DNA from: JBAZLV01 sp964586075
Lineage (GTDB): Bacteria; Nitrospirota; UBA9217
DNA length: 64,000 nucleotides
NCBI GenBank assembly: GCA_964586075.1
Contig: CAZPGZ010000016.1
Span: 11,027 to 75,026, forward strand
Direction of reading: 5' to 3'
Shown: positions 17,578 to 27,410 of the stretch, piece by piece
How the letters are laid out: each line of letters starts with the position of its first letter
Numbering within the stretch: position 1 is the first letter of the stretch
Translations under genes and position numbers: made by a program
Notes under the pieces: model-generated
What the model saw: the letters and a program-made list of their open reading frames with translations, nothing else
The model's database searches: none
What the model was told of the DNA's origin: nothing

Positions 17578-18393
17578 TTAGATCTTTGATTGCATTTCAA
17601 ATTCACCCAGCTTTACCTGCTCCGCTTGCAGAAGTGCAACATCAAGGAACCGCTTCCCTATCTTTTCAAACCGCACAGGAGTATCCGTTACATAAAACTT
17701 TCGCACCCCTTCAGCCTGCGATTTCCATCCCAGCCGTTCGAAAACCGACACAACTTCTTTGGCCGTTTCCGAGGCGGAATCGATCAGTTTGATCGCCGGT
17801 CCCACCGCCTTGCCGATCACTGATTTGAGCAATGGATAATGCGTGCAACCCAGCACAAGAGTATCAATGCCCGTGCCGCGCAGCGGGGACAGATACTTTT
17901 GGGCCACGAGTTCAGCAACATCATTGTCAGTCCATCCCTCCTCCGCCAGCTGGACGAACAGCGGGCATGCAAGGCTGTGCACCTCAATATCAGGTGCAAG
18001 ACGCTTTATCGCTTTTTCATAGGCACCGCTGCTGATGGTGGCCTCGGTTCCGATCACGCCAACTCTTCGGGAAACGGTCGCAGCCACCGCGGCTCGCGCC
18101 CCCGGCTCCAGAACACCGACAACGGGAAGCGGAAACTCTTTCTGCACCGCGTCAAGGCTGACGGCTGATGCCGTATTACAGGCAACCACAAGCATCTTGA
18201 TATCCAGCGACAGCAGAAACCGGGTATTCTGGAAGCTGTAGCGAGTCACCGTCTCGGCCGAGCGTATGCCGTACGGCACGCGTGCCGTATCCCCCAGATA
18301 AATAATATTCTGATCCGGAAGCTTCGCCACAATCTCTTTTAGTACGGTCAGCCCGCCAACACCAGAGTCAAATATTCCGATTGCTTTTTGCAT
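17578..18393 (-). CDS. murI: Glutamate racemase MurI
   Basis: The 271-residue protein has both catalytic cysteines, C72 in VVACNTAS and C183 in VLGCTHYPLL, plus the N-terminal GIFDSGVGGLTV motif. It makes D-glutamate for peptidoglycan. It lies downstream of the GerMN and amidase genes on the same strand, a common cell-envelope grouping (amidase-germ-murI). Confidence 0.96.
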   Translation of the reverse strand: MQKAIGIFDSGVGGLTVLKEIVAKLPDQNIIYLGDTARVPYGIRSAETVTRYSFQNTRFLLSLDIKMLVVACNTASAVSLDAVQKEFPLPVVGVLEPGARAAVAATVSRRVGVIGTEATISSGAYEKAIKRLAPDIEVHSLACPLFVQLAEEGWTDNDVAELVAQKYLSPLRGTGIDTLVLGCTHYPLLKSVIGKAVGPAIKLIDSASETAKEVVSVFERLGWKSQAEGVRKFYVTDTPVRFEKIGKRFLDVALLQAEQVKLGEFEMQSKI

Positions 18394-18544
18394 GATAAGC
18401 CGAACACTTTCTATCGTAAACGTTGCGATGAAAAAAACAGCAGCCGCGATTTCTACCCGACAATCACGAAACTATCACTCTTTTTCAGGGCTTCAAGTCT
18501 CCACACATATCCGCTGTTTTTGTGGCAGAAAGCCATCCTTCAAC

Positions 18545-19150
18545 TCACTGCCTTATCAAATCAGTTCGTTTTGCGAACTTTACCGATAGATCCACGTGTC
18601 CGGCAAGCGTTCGCACTTCTTTTCCGTCCAGAAGAAACAGAACCTGTTTGATTTCTTCAAAATTCAGGGTCAGCGTGTCCACCATGGCGTACAGCGCGAG
18701 AATCTCCTCCCCTACCGACGCCGTGATTTCCTTCTGCGAATTAGGCACGAGATCAATGTATGCCGTGCCGGACGCATCGAGATAAAGTTCCTGGAGCCGT
18801 ACGTCTTTCAGTACGGAGACCAGTGACGCACGTTGATCAGCCAGCAGCGCCGCAAGGGCATCGCGCGCCTGCGTCTGCGTATCAGGTTGCCGTTTCACCG
18901 CAGCCGAACCCGTTGAGAGCAAACCATTGACGGGATAATAGAGCGTCACGGTAAAGGGGACATCGCGCCGGAGCATCTGCGCGGAGAATGACTGGTCCTG
19001 CAGAACCGGGCGCGGGGATGGTCCGACTACTGACGACGCATTCATGCGCCATCCGAGATACGCGCCCACGCTTATGGCCGCAGCGATGACCAAAATTCCT
19101 CCTATAAACAACTGGCGGTTGCTGGCGCTTCTATTTGCCCTGTTTGACAT
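18545..19150 (-). CDS. GerMN-domain membrane protein
   Basis: The 201-residue protein has one N-terminal membrane anchor (LFIGGILVIAAAISVGAYLG) and a GerMN (sporulation/germination-type) domain: VTLYYPVNGLL..., then AYIDLVPN and DTLTLNFEEIKQVLFLLDGKEV. In Gram-negatives this domain is often next to N-acetylmuramoyl-alanine amidases. I start at ATG 19150, which overlaps the amidase stop by 20 bp; a longer frame to 19195 would run deep into the amidase gene. Confidence 0.82.
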   Translation of the reverse strand: MSNRANRSASNRQLFIGGILVIAAAISVGAYLGWRMNASSVVGPSPRPVLQDQSFSAQMLRRDVPFTVTLYYPVNGLLSTGSAAVKRQPDTQTQARDALAALLADQRASLVSVLKDVRLQELYLDASGTAYIDLVPNSQKEITASVGEEILALYAMVDTLTLNFEEIKQVLFLLDGKEVRTLAGHVDLSVKFAKRTDLIRQ

Positions 19151-20153
19151 AGCGCTCAATCCCCTCCGCAATGGCTTCGGCGGCTTTTTGTCCATCCTGC
19201 ATCATACTGCATTCGACCAGAACCGCCGCCGCATCCGCGGCCTTGAGTACTGCAAGCGGTGCCTGAACGGGCTCTGCGGTGTCCTTGCCTACAAGTTGTG
19301 TTGCAATACTCCGGCCCAGCATGCCGCTTTCGCGTACGTGAGCCGCCTGCTGCCTGCCCCACAGCATTTGCTGCTGTTCGCTTCCGATTTCAAATCCGAG
19401 AAAATCTCCGCCCGCGGGTTTGATTGCTTGCACCGGGGTATCATCAAAAAAATCCTGAAGGTAGACCTGCGCAGCCGCGCTTGTTGTGCCGTGAATACTG
19501 ATGAAGAACTGGGCTTCTGAGGCGTTTGAAGCAACCACCCGTTCTTCCAGCGAGAGCAACTGGTCTTTTTCCCTGGTCAGCAGCACCCTAAACCGCGGGT
19601 TTCTGCTGAGATTTTTTTTGACGGACAACGCCACATTCAGCGTGAAGTTTTTTTCCATACTCTGTGCCGTGAGTATGCCTGTTTCCCTGCCGCCATGCCC
19701 CGGATCGAGTACAACGGTAATCATTTTTTTTCCCTGCACGGATGAAGCAGAAGAAGCAGGTGCGATCCCCCGTGCGATATCCAGCACAATCCTGTCGGGA
19801 GAATGCAGAACAAAGTCCTTGATCTCTCCCGCCGCAGCATCAAGACGCACAATGATCGTGTTCCTGCCCGCGTCCTGCACCGACTCCAGTCCGCGTACCA
19901 CGCCGTCCTTGATGATCGGCAGATGCGACTGTATCTCCAGAGGCATGTTATAAGCGGCAAACATGAGGCCTTTGCCGTCTGCGGTCTTGTTCAGCACATA
20001 GGGTGACGCGGACTCCACTTCGAGGACAATCCGCGTGAATGCGGAATAGGAAAAATACCGCACATTTTTTACAACCAGTCCTTTTTCAGCTGACAATGCA
20101 TCAGCAGTCGTTATCAGCATGAAAAGAATAAAAAACCTGATCACTGTCCGCAT
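19131..20153 (-). CDS. N-acetylmuramoyl-L-alanine amidase (AMIN + Amidase_3)
   Basis: The 340-residue protein has a signal peptide (FFILFMLITTADALSA), an AMIN domain (to about residue 140) and an Amidase_3 catalytic domain. Zinc ligands are H in DPGHGG, E in SMEKNF and H in ISIHGTT. The C-terminal catalytic Glu would be in VLVECSM. Two differences from the usual motifs stand out: HGTT instead of HAN and VECSM instead of VEVGF. It cuts septal peptidoglycan in the periplasm. It is coupled to the GerMN gene. Confidence 0.88.
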   Translation of the reverse strand: MRTVIRFFILFMLITTADALSAEKGLVVKNVRYFSYSAFTRIVLEVESASPYVLNKTADGKGLMFAAYNMPLEIQSHLPIIKDGVVRGLESVQDAGRNTIIVRLDAAAGEIKDFVLHSPDRIVLDIARGIAPASSASSVQGKKMITVVLDPGHGGRETGILTAQSMEKNFTLNVALSVKKNLSRNPRFRVLLTREKDQLLSLEERVVASNASEAQFFISIHGTTSAAAQVYLQDFFDDTPVQAIKPAGGDFLGFEIGSEQQQMLWGRQQAAHVRESGMLGRSIATQLVGKDTAEPVQAPLAVLKAADAAAVLVECSMMQDGQKAAEAIAEGIERYVKQGK

Positions 20154-20276
20154 ACCGCCGGTTATACTAACACAAGAGACTGATTAGTGCAAGAAAAAGG
20201 CGGGAAAATCACAAAAAAATCAGGCAGTACTGGTTGAATTTGCATTCTCATTTCCGCCATGTTAATCTACAGGCCC

Positions 20277-22205
20277 ATGAATGCGTTGAAGGTATTCGGC
20301 ACGACAGGTTTGATCAGCAGGGCCATGCGAGAGGCCTACGAACACCGGCCCCAGCAGACTGCCATGGCGGAGGCCGTGGAGCACGCTCTTGACCAAAAAA
20401 CACATTTGATCGTCGAAGCAGGCACCGGCGTGGGCAAGAGCCTCGCCTATCTCGCCCCTCTGATCTACTGGGTGCGGCACGAGGGCTGCCGGGCCGTGGT
20501 TGCCACGTATACAAAGGCGCTCCAGCAGCAGCTTGTAGACAAGGACCTGCCCTTTCTCAGGAAAGTGCTGGGAGACTTTCGCTTCAGCCTCTGCGTGGGA
20601 GGTGAGAACTACCTCTGCCTCCGCAGATTTGACCATCTGCGTATGGGCGATCTGTATGAGCAGTCCGAACTGGACGGCTTGAACCGCCTCTTTGCGTGGT
20701 CCACGCGAACACGGACCGGGCTGAGAAGCGAGCTTGAATTCGAGCCTGCTGCCGGCCTCTGGGCAAAAGCATGCCGGCAGGCAGACCTCTGTTTTGGGAA
20801 AGAGTGCGGTTTTTTCAGGGATTGCTACTACCAGAAAGCCAGGGCATCTGAACAGCAGTCGCAAATTCTCGTGGCCAATCATCACCTTTTTTTTGCCGAT
20901 ATGGCGACAGGCGGCAATATTCTTCCTTACTATAAAGCGGTCGTCTTCGATGAAGCGCACCAGTTGGAAGATGTTGCAACCGACTACCTCGGTGTGGAAG
21001 TCACCAATTATTCGGTGCGCTATCTTCTTGATTCCCTTCTCAGCTACCGTACACGCAAAGGACTGCTGACCCGACTCACCGCACAGGACAGCGAAGTGCA
21101 GCATCTGCGGGGCATGGTGGACGGACTCAGGATTGTCGCGGACAATTTCTTTTTCAACCTGCACCCGCTTTTGCGTGAGGAGCCATATCTTAGAATAAAA
21201 ACGACAAACATCGTGCCGGACATCTTGAGCGGCCCGCTGCTTGAAATGAGCGATGCATTGCTTAACCTCACGGCGGAGACGCAGGAAGAGGAGTTTGAAA
21301 TTAAGGCATTTGCCGCACGAGCACAGACGATGGCCACGGCAGTACGGATAAATCTCGCGCACAGCGCAGAAGGGCTCGTCTATTGGGCAGAACGGGAAAA
21401 CAGCCGGTACCGGCTCGTTGCGTCACCCATTGATATCGCAGAATCATTGAGGGAACAACTCTTCGAGAAAACAGACACCATAGTACTTACCTCGGCGACA
21501 CTCTCCGCCGGCGGCACGTTCACGTATATCAAGAACCGTCTGGGCCTCGATACTCCGCAGGAGCTCAGGCTTGACTCCCCTTTCGACTTCGAGAACCAAG
21601 CATTGCTGTATATTGCACCTGGGCTTGCGGATCAACAGGAAGAAGGATTTCAGGAAAAGTTTGAAGCAGAGCTGACATCCGTCCTGTCCATAACAAAGGG
21701 AAGAACACTGGTGCTTTTTACCAGCTATGGCCAGCTGCGAAAAAGCGCGGACGCATTGCGAAAGAAACTGCCGGGGCTGGGTTTTCTCTGCCAGGGAGAA
21801 ATGCCTGCGTACCGGCTGATCGAACAGTTCAAACAGGCTTCCGGCACCGTACTCATGGGCACCGCGTCATTCTGGCAGGGGATTGACATCCCGGGCGATT
21901 CACTCCAGTGCGTGGTAATTGCAAAACTGCCGTTCGCCGTGCCCGACGAGCCGATTGTCGAGGCGAGAATGGAACGGCTGAAAAACCCCTTTTTTGAATA
22001 TCAAGTGCCCCAGGCCACCCTCCTGTTCCGCCAGGGCTTCGGCAGGCTCATACGCACCAAAACTGATTGGGGGGCGGTCGCAGTGCTCGATTCCCGGATC
22101 ATGACAAAAAACTACGGCAAGTGGTTTTTAAAATCCATCCCAACGTGCAGCATCACGGACGACCGGGAAGATCTCAGGAGTTTTCTAAACCGGTTGAAAA
22201 AATAA
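20277..22205 (+). CDS. DinG/YoaA-like ATP-dependent DNA helicase
   Basis: The protein of about 642 residues is an XPD-like superfamily 2 helicase. Walker A is EAGTGVGKSLAYL, and the DEAH box is VVFDEAHQLED. A four-Cys iron-sulfur region lies between them (LCVGGENYLC, then ADLCFGKECGFFRDC). C-terminal motifs V/VI are MGTASFWQGIDIPG and QGFGRLIRT. It unwinds DNA, possibly R-loops or D-loops. The start is either ATG 20277 or ATG 20259. It is divergent from the amidase gene, with about 120 bp between. Confidence 0.9.
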   Translation: MNALKVFGTTGLISRAMREAYEHRPQQTAMAEAVEHALDQKTHLIVEAGTGVGKSLAYLAPLIYWVRHEGCRAVVATYTKALQQQLVDKDLPFLRKVLGDFRFSLCVGGENYLCLRRFDHLRMGDLYEQSELDGLNRLFAWSTRTRTGLRSELEFEPAAGLWAKACRQADLCFGKECGFFRDCYYQKARASEQQSQILVANHHLFFADMATGGNILPYYKAVVFDEAHQLEDVATDYLGVEVTNYSVRYLLDSLLSYRTRKGLLTRLTAQDSEVQHLRGMVDGLRIVADNFFFNLHPLLREEPYLRIKTTNIVPDILSGPLLEMSDALLNLTAETQEEEFEIKAFAARAQTMATAVRINLAHSAEGLVYWAERENSRYRLVASPIDIAESLREQLFEKTDTIVLTSATLSAGGTFTYIKNRLGLDTPQELRLDSPFDFENQALLYIAPGLADQQEEGFQEKFEAELTSVLSITKGRTLVLFTSYGQLRKSADALRKKLPGLGFLCQGEMPAYRLIEQFKQASGTVLMGTASFWQGIDIPGDSLQCVVIAKLPFAVPDEPIVEARMERLKNPFFEYQVPQATLLFRQGFGRLIRTKTDWGAVAVLDSRIMTKNYGKWFLKSIPTCSITDDREDLRSFLNRLKK

Positions 22206-22343
22206 CCACAGTCACGAAATTATTTCAAAAAACCTCTTCAGCAACGCTGCCGCGTGCGGCATGACTTCATAAATATGAATGGTGATATCGCGGGAAGGTT
22301 ATCCAGGAATGCTTATGGAGTGAAGTGCCTGATCATCCATTGC

Positions 22344-23501
22344 TCAGTGTTTCAGGGTCGGAAGCCACGCGGCAAGACGATCGCAGCCTGATTTCAGTTT
22401 TTGCACATCCGTTGCATAGGAAAATCGCACATGGTTCCCCGCCCCGAATGAGCCAAAATCGTATCCCGGCGTGAGTGCAACTTTTGCCTCCCGTAATGCG
22501 CGGTCGGCAAATTCTCGGCTGTCAATGCCCCAGTGCTCAATCCCTGCATAGATATAGAACGCTCCTGCAGGGTCCACCGGGATCCGGAATCCAAGTTTTT
22601 TCAGCGCCGGAAGCAGGAAATCTCTCCGTTCTTTATAGAATTTTCGCATGGAGTCAACTTCTGCGGTGGACTCAAATGCCTTTACCGCGGCATGCTGCGA
22701 CAGGGTGGGCGGTGAAATAAATACGTTTTGCGCCACCGTCTGAATGGGCCGCACCAGTTCTTCTGGCACGACCATCCAGCCGAGCCTCCAGCCGGTCATG
22801 GCAAATACCTTCGAAAATCCGTCTACCACGATAATACGGTCGGACAGCGCAAGAGCGGTGCGTATTTTCCCCCCATAAGAGAGCCCTCGATAAATTTCGT
22901 CAACTATAAAAATTCCGCGGTTCTCCGCAAGGGTTCGTTCCAAGGACATCATGGTATCCTCGCGATATACCGTGCCGGTCGGGTTTACCGGGTTCGAAAT
23001 GATCAGTAAATCCGGGATGCCTCCTGACTCGAGGTCGGTGCGGGTAAGTTCAAATTGTGTTTTTGCGGATACAGGAATGGTGCGCACCGCTGCATCGAAA
23101 AGTGCGGCGAAATTTTTGTAACAGGGGTAACCGGGATCAGACAGGGCGAGGGTCATTCCCCGTTCCAAAAGGACGGCAAAAAGCAGAAGAAACGCTCCTG
23201 AAGTGCCATTGGTGATAATAATCCGCTCGGGAGAAATTCGTACACCGTCGTTTTTCAGGTAATGGTCGGCAATCAATTTTCTCAGTTCCGGAATGCCGAG
23301 GCTGTGTGTATAAAAAGTCCGATCCTCCCGGATTGCTGCAACGGCAGCTTCCTTGACCGTTTCAGGCGTCGGAAAATCCGGCTCGCCGATTTCCAGATGT
23401 ACAATATGCTCGCCCCGGGCTTCCATGGCCCGTGCCTGCTCCAGCAGTTCCATCACATAAAATGGCGTCATTTTTTTTGACCGCGCAGTAGTTTTCATCA
23501 T
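22344..23501 (-). CDS. Class I PLP-dependent aminotransferase
   Basis: The 385-residue protein has aspartate-aminotransferase-family motifs: the N-terminal LEIGEPDFPTPE, ISNPVNPTGTVY, VDEIYRGLSY and the PLP lysine in VDGFSKVFAMTGWRLGW. The form with GWM and YTHSLGIPELR resembles the AspC/alanine aminotransferase-like group of anaerobes. It converges on dinG and is divergent from pheA, so it could supply amino donors for aromatic acids, but it is on the opposite strand. The ATG-ATG start has AGGATACC upstream. Confidence 0.88.
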   Translation of the reverse strand: MMKTTARSKKMTPFYVMELLEQARAMEARGEHIVHLEIGEPDFPTPETVKEAAVAAIREDRTFYTHSLGIPELRKLIADHYLKNDGVRISPERIIITNGTSGAFLLLFAVLLERGMTLALSDPGYPCYKNFAALFDAAVRTIPVSAKTQFELTRTDLESGGIPDLLIISNPVNPTGTVYREDTMMSLERTLAENRGIFIVDEIYRGLSYGGKIRTALALSDRIIVVDGFSKVFAMTGWRLGWMVVPEELVRPIQTVAQNVFISPPTLSQHAAVKAFESTAEVDSMRKFYKERRDFLLPALKKLGFRIPVDPAGAFYIYAGIEHWGIDSREFADRALREAKVALTPGYDFGSFGAGNHVRFSYATDVQKLKSGCDRLAAWLPTLKH

Positions 23502-23665
23502 GGTATCCTGTCAGCTGCGGCCTGAACTTTGCAGCATTTTCGAGCCAGAGAATTTTATGCGGAAGTTTTTACGAACCGCACGACCGCACGAAAAGCGGTT
23601 GGCGAAGCCGCTCTCATACCGAAAGAGTACAACAAGTAACCGTCAATTGCAAGAAGATCGGCAGT

Positions 23666-23695
23666 GGAGCCCCCTCCGGCAGGAGCCGGAGGCTC
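23666..23695. repeat. Hairpin repeat, copy 1
   Basis: CCTCCGGC-AGGA-GCCGGAGG forms a perfect 8-bp stem with a 4-base loop, extended by GGAG/CTCC-type pairs. No T-run follows on either strand, so it is not a standard terminator. It is REP-like in size. Confidence 0.6.
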
Positions 23696-23730
23696 CTTCG
23701 ATAAACGCAACCTCCCACGACTTACTGCAT

Positions 23731-23759
23731 TCCTCCCCTGGCAGGAGCCAGAGGATTCC
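23731..23759. repeat. Hairpin repeat, copy 2
   Basis: CTGGC-AGGA-GCCAG forms a 5-bp stem with flanking CC/GG pairs. The loop AGGA and the central GGCAGGAGCC are shared with copy 1, 65 bp away. Confidence 0.5.
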
Positions 23760-24022
23760 ATGTTGCAGGGATTAAGTGTTTGAAAACAAACCGGACGTTA
23801 AAAAATTCATGTTTTTTGCCGTTTGCGTATTGTTCGGCAGCACGACAATACAGGGTGTCCCTCAGAGGCAGGGCAGCGCGTTGCAACCCGCGCCGGATAT
23901 ACCCGATCGCCATGACCATCACGTTGCCGCTGTGCTGCTCTCCAAAAAGTCCTTGCAACTGCTCGAAAAACAAACTATAATTCATAATCCAGTTTGCTGT
24001 GCGCAAGTCCGGCCGCCCAACT

Positions 24023-25096
24023 ATGTCGATGGAAAAAATACAGGAACTCAGAAAAAAAATCAACGAGCTTGATGATCGGCTGATTGATCTTCTCAACGAA
24101 CGCGCCAAAATCGTTGTCGAGGTAGGCAACATCAAGAAAACGGAAAAGCTCGACTTTCACTCCCCTTCACGGGAGAGAGAAATTCTTGAACGGTTGGCCG
24201 CACGCAACAAAGGGCCGTTTCCGCAGGACACTCTGCGGGCCGTCTATCGCGAAATACTTTCGTCATCACTTTCTCTTGAACGGCCTCTCAGGGTCGCGTA
24301 TCTCGGTCCGCGCGCCACGTTCACGCACATGGCGGGCATGCAGCAGTTCGGCCTTGCGGCGCAATATGTGCCCGTGGAAAACATCCGTGATGTATTCACC
24401 GAGGTGGAGCGCGGCCGCGCCGACTATGGCGTGGTGCCTGTGGAAAACTCCACGGAAGGCGTGGTGAACTACACGCTCGACATGTTCATTGATTCAGACC
24501 TTCAGATATACGCGGAAATCATGCTTGAGGTGTCTCAAAATCTCATGAACAAGTCGGGCAGAATAGATGACATCAAGAAAATTTACACCCATCCACAGGT
24601 ACCAGGGCAATGCAGACAGTGGATAGAAAAAAATCTGTCCGGCATTCCGATCATGGACGCGCCAAGTACGGCCAGAGCGGCGGAAATCGCAAAAGACGAC
24701 CCCGCAGCAGGCGCCATTGCGAGCGAAATGGCGGCCGCGCTCTACGGATTGCAGATAGCGGCAAGAAAAATTGAAGATAATCCCAACAATTTCACACGCT
24801 TCCTTGTTATTGCCGCCAAGTCCCCAGGCAAAACAGGAAGAGACAAAACCTCCATTATGTTTTCCATTAAAGACAGGGTGGGAGCGCTGTATGCCATGCT
24901 TACCCCGTTTGCAGAAATGGGGATCAACCTGACCAGGCTCGACGCCCGCCCATCCGGCAGAAAAGTTTGGGATTATGTGTTCTTTCTGGACATGGTGGGA
25001 CATATAGAAGATGAGCCGGTGGCAAAAGCCATCGATAGATTAAAAAATGACTGCCTGTTTCTGAAGGTTCTGGGATCCTACCCCAAGAGTCAGTAA
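24023..25096 (+). CDS. pheA: Bifunctional chorismate mutase/prephenate dehydratase (P-protein)
   Basis: The 357-residue protein has an N-terminal AroQ chorismate mutase helix bundle (RKKINELDDRLIDLLNERAKI), a prephenate dehydratase domain (RVAYLGPRATFTHMA, VPVENSTEGVVN, NFTRFLVIA) and a C-terminal ACT domain (DRVGALYAMLTPFAEMGINLTRLDARP) for phenylalanine feedback. It converts chorismate to phenylpyruvate. It opens the aromatic gene run. No strong ribosome site marks the start; ATG 24029 is an alternative. Confidence 0.95.
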   Translation: MSMEKIQELRKKINELDDRLIDLLNERAKIVVEVGNIKKTEKLDFHSPSREREILERLAARNKGPFPQDTLRAVYREILSSSLSLERPLRVAYLGPRATFTHMAGMQQFGLAAQYVPVENIRDVFTEVERGRADYGVVPVENSTEGVVNYTLDMFIDSDLQIYAEIMLEVSQNLMNKSGRIDDIKKIYTHPQVPGQCRQWIEKNLSGIPIMDAPSTARAAEIAKDDPAAGAIASEMAAALYGLQIAARKIEDNPNNFTRFLVIAAKSPGKTGRDKTSIMFSIKDRVGALYAMLTPFAEMGINLTRLDARPSGRKVWDYVFFLDMVGHIEDEPVAKAIDRLKNDCLFLKVLGSYPKSQ

Positions 25097-25170
25097 CCGC
25101 TTTCATTATGGATTTCAGAACGCGGCCCGCGTGCCGTAATTTGAGCACTGGAATCCCGATATTTCATTCA

Positions 25171-26247
25171 ATGATTACTGTTTCGGACAACATCAAAAAC
25201 ATCACCCCCTATGTTCCCGGAAAACCGCTTGAAGAACTCGAACGGGAACTTGGCATAACAGGGAGCATTAAGCTTGCCTCGAACGAAAATCCGCTGGGCC
25301 CTTCGCCAAAAGCGGTGAGTGCCGTCAAAAAGGCTCTGGAAGGACTGAATCGTTATCCTGACGGAAGCGGCTACTATCTGTCCCAGGCGTTGTCCAAAAA
25401 ATTCAATGTGGACATTTCCCAGATCATTCTGGGCAACGGTTCGAACGAACTGATCGAATTGGCAATCCGCACGTTCGTGCAGCCGGGGGATGAAGTGATT
25501 TCGGCGGAACAGTCCTTCGTCGTGTACCGGATGGTCACCCAGGCCGTCGGCGGAACGAATATCATCGTTCCGATGAAAGACGACCGGCACGATCTGGACG
25601 CCATGGCCGACAGAATTACCGATAAAACAAAACTTATTTTCATAGCAAATCCCAACAATCCCACAGGCACCATGAACACACAAGCGGAAATGGACCGGTT
25701 AATGAACCGCGTGCCTGACCATGTGATTGTTGCTACGGACGAGGCATATTTTGAATATGTCACTCATGCCGATTATCCGGACTCTCTCGATTATCTGAAA
25801 TCGGGGAAAAATGTGCTTGCGCTCCGAACCTTTTCGAAAATTTACGGCCTCGCAGGGCTCCGCATCGGATATGGGCTCACGACAGCATCGATTGCGGAGT
25901 TCATGAACAAGGTCCGTCAGCCCTTCAATACCAATACGCTCGGACAAATCGGCGCTCTGGCCGCCCTCTCTGACCGGAGACACGTGGAGAGATCCATCGC
26001 AAGCAACAACGAAGGCAAACAATTTCTGTACCAGTCATTCACGCAGATGGGTGTTCCGTTCATAAAGACCGAGACAAACTTTATTATGTTTGAAACACCA
26101 TTTGATGCCAAAGAATTGTATGAGCGGCTTCTGAAAACGGGCGTTATCATCCGTCCCATGGGCGGGAAAAGGCTCAGAGTCACAATCGGCTTGCCGGAAG
26201 AAAACAAGCGGTTCGTCGACGAGTTGAAAAAAATTGTTCAAGCATAA
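25171..26247 (+). CDS. hisC: HisC-family aminotransferase, probably aromatic amino acid type
   Basis: The 358-residue protein has the family motifs ITPYVPGKP, KLASNENPLGPS, NPNNPTGT and the PLP lysine in RTFSKIYGLAGLRIGYG. The fold covers histidinol-phosphate and aromatic aminotransferases. Its place between pheA and aroF suggests that it makes phenylalanine/tyrosine from their keto acids, with possible dual use in histidine synthesis. I start at ATG 25171 (MITVSDNIKNITPYV), the conserved N-terminus; an upstream ATG at 25108 adds residues with no family match. Confidence 0.88.
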   Translation: MITVSDNIKNITPYVPGKPLEELERELGITGSIKLASNENPLGPSPKAVSAVKKALEGLNRYPDGSGYYLSQALSKKFNVDISQIILGNGSNELIELAIRTFVQPGDEVISAEQSFVVYRMVTQAVGGTNIIVPMKDDRHDLDAMADRITDKTKLIFIANPNNPTGTMNTQAEMDRLMNRVPDHVIVATDEAYFEYVTHADYPDSLDYLKSGKNVLALRTFSKIYGLAGLRIGYGLTTASIAEFMNKVRQPFNTNTLGQIGALAALSDRRHVERSIASNNEGKQFLYQSFTQMGVPFIKTETNFIMFETPFDAKELYERLLKTGVIIRPMGGKRLRVTIGLPEENKRFVDELKKIVQA

Positions 26248-26393
26248 ACAACAGAGAACCAGTATCGCAACAAAGAGCGGCTCGACAGCCCTCAAAGAAG
26301 CGGCATACCTGCCTGATGTTTATGACTGCATAATTCCCAGCGGTTCCTTTACTCCGCAAGCACATTCTCTATCAAGAATGAAGAAAGGCAGCC

Positions 26394-27407
26394 ATGATTA
26401 TTGTTCTCCGGCCTGACGCAACAGAGGAACAGGCTAGTCATATTGTCAAAAAATTAAAAGGCCTCGGCCTGCAGGCCCATGTTTCCAAAGGCACCGAGCG
26501 AACGGTCATCGGCGCCATCGGCGACGAAGCCGTCCTGCGTTCGCTCCCCCTCGAAGCCATCCCCGGCGTGGAAAAAGTACATTCCATCTTGAAGCCGTAT
26601 AAACTCGCCAGCAGAGAATTCCGCAAGGAGAATACCATCATCAAAGTCTCCAACACGGAGATCGGCGGCAAAAAAATTGCCGTCATGGCGGGGCCCTGCG
26701 CCGTGGAGAACCTGACCCTTCTTATTGAAACGGCAAAAGAGGTAAAAGCGGCGGGGGCTAATTTTATCCGCGGAGGCGCGTTTAAACCCCGCACTTCGCC
26801 GTATACCTTTCAGGGGCTCGGTGAAGAAGGGCTCAAATATCTTGCGAACGCACGGGAGAGGACGGGACTTCCAGTGGTAACCGAAGTTATGGACCCGCGG
26901 GACATGGATGCCATTGTGAAGTATGCAGACATTGTGCAGATAGGCGCCCGGAACATGCAAAACTTCAGGCTCTTGAAGGAAGTGGGATCTTACCACAAAC
27001 CGGTCGTTCTGAAACGCGGCATTTCCGCGACAATCAAAGAATGGCTCATGTCCGCTGAATACATTATGGCAGGCGGGAACCATGATGTAATCCTCTGCGA
27101 ACGGGGAATCCGGACCTATGAAACGGCGACGCGAAACACCCTTGATCTTTCTGCTGTGCCGGTGCTGAAGCAGCTTACTCACCTGCCGGTCATTGTTGAT
27201 CCCAGCCACGCAGTCGGCAAGTGGGACCTCGTGGCCCCCATGGCGAAAGCGGCAGTTGCCGCCGGCGCGGACGGGCTTATCATAGAAGTACATCCGAATC
27301 CGGAAGAAGCCCTCTCGGATGGAGAACAGTCCCTGAAGCCCAAAATGTTCAAGCAGCTCATGGACGAACTGAAGTCAATAGCCCAGGCAGTCGGAAGAGA
27401 AATATAA
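26394..27407 (+). CDS. aroF: 3-deoxy-7-phosphoheptulonate synthase (type I beta)
   Basis: The 337-residue protein has an N-terminal ferredoxin-like regulatory domain of about 70 residues (IVLRPDATEEQASHIVKKLKGLGL...), then the synthase barrel: MAGPCAVE, RGGAFKPRTSPYTFQGLG, QIGARNMQNF, LKRGISATIKEW, DPSHAVGKW and IIEVHPNPEEALSDGEQS. It condenses PEP and erythrose 4-phosphate, the first step to chorismate. The N-terminal domain is the type that binds Tyr/Phe for feedback. It is 146 bp after hisC and 3 bp before tyrA. Confidence 0.96.
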   Translation: MIIVLRPDATEEQASHIVKKLKGLGLQAHVSKGTERTVIGAIGDEAVLRSLPLEAIPGVEKVHSILKPYKLASREFRKENTIIKVSNTEIGGKKIAVMAGPCAVENLTLLIETAKEVKAAGANFIRGGAFKPRTSPYTFQGLGEEGLKYLANARERTGLPVVTEVMDPRDMDAIVKYADIVQIGARNMQNFRLLKEVGSYHKPVVLKRGISATIKEWLMSAEYIMAGGNHDVILCERGIRTYETATRNTLDLSAVPVLKQLTHLPVIVDPSHAVGKWDLVAPMAKAAVAAGADGLIIEVHPNPEEALSDGEQSLKPKMFKQLMDELKSIAQAVGREI

Positions 27408-27410
27408 AAT

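Larger units (their letters stand above)
23502..24022. other. Intergenic region with two related hairpins, otherwise no firm gene
   Basis: This 520-bp gap separates the aminotransferase from pheA. It holds two hairpins sharing GGCAGGAGCC (23666-23695 and 23731-23759). Two weak overlapping ORFs exist: a plus-strand one from about 23776 with a signal-like start (MFFAVCVLFG), running into pheA, and a minus-strand one ending at 23722. Neither has a ribosome site or a recognisable family, so I annotate neither. Confidence 0.5.

Noticed and set aside
20262..21362. 366-codon minus-strand ORF
   Set aside because: It is an antisense shadow of the dinG-like gene.
23722..24135. Minus-strand and plus-strand ORFs in the gap before pheA
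   Set aside because: They overlap each other and pheA, lack ribosome sites and have no family match.
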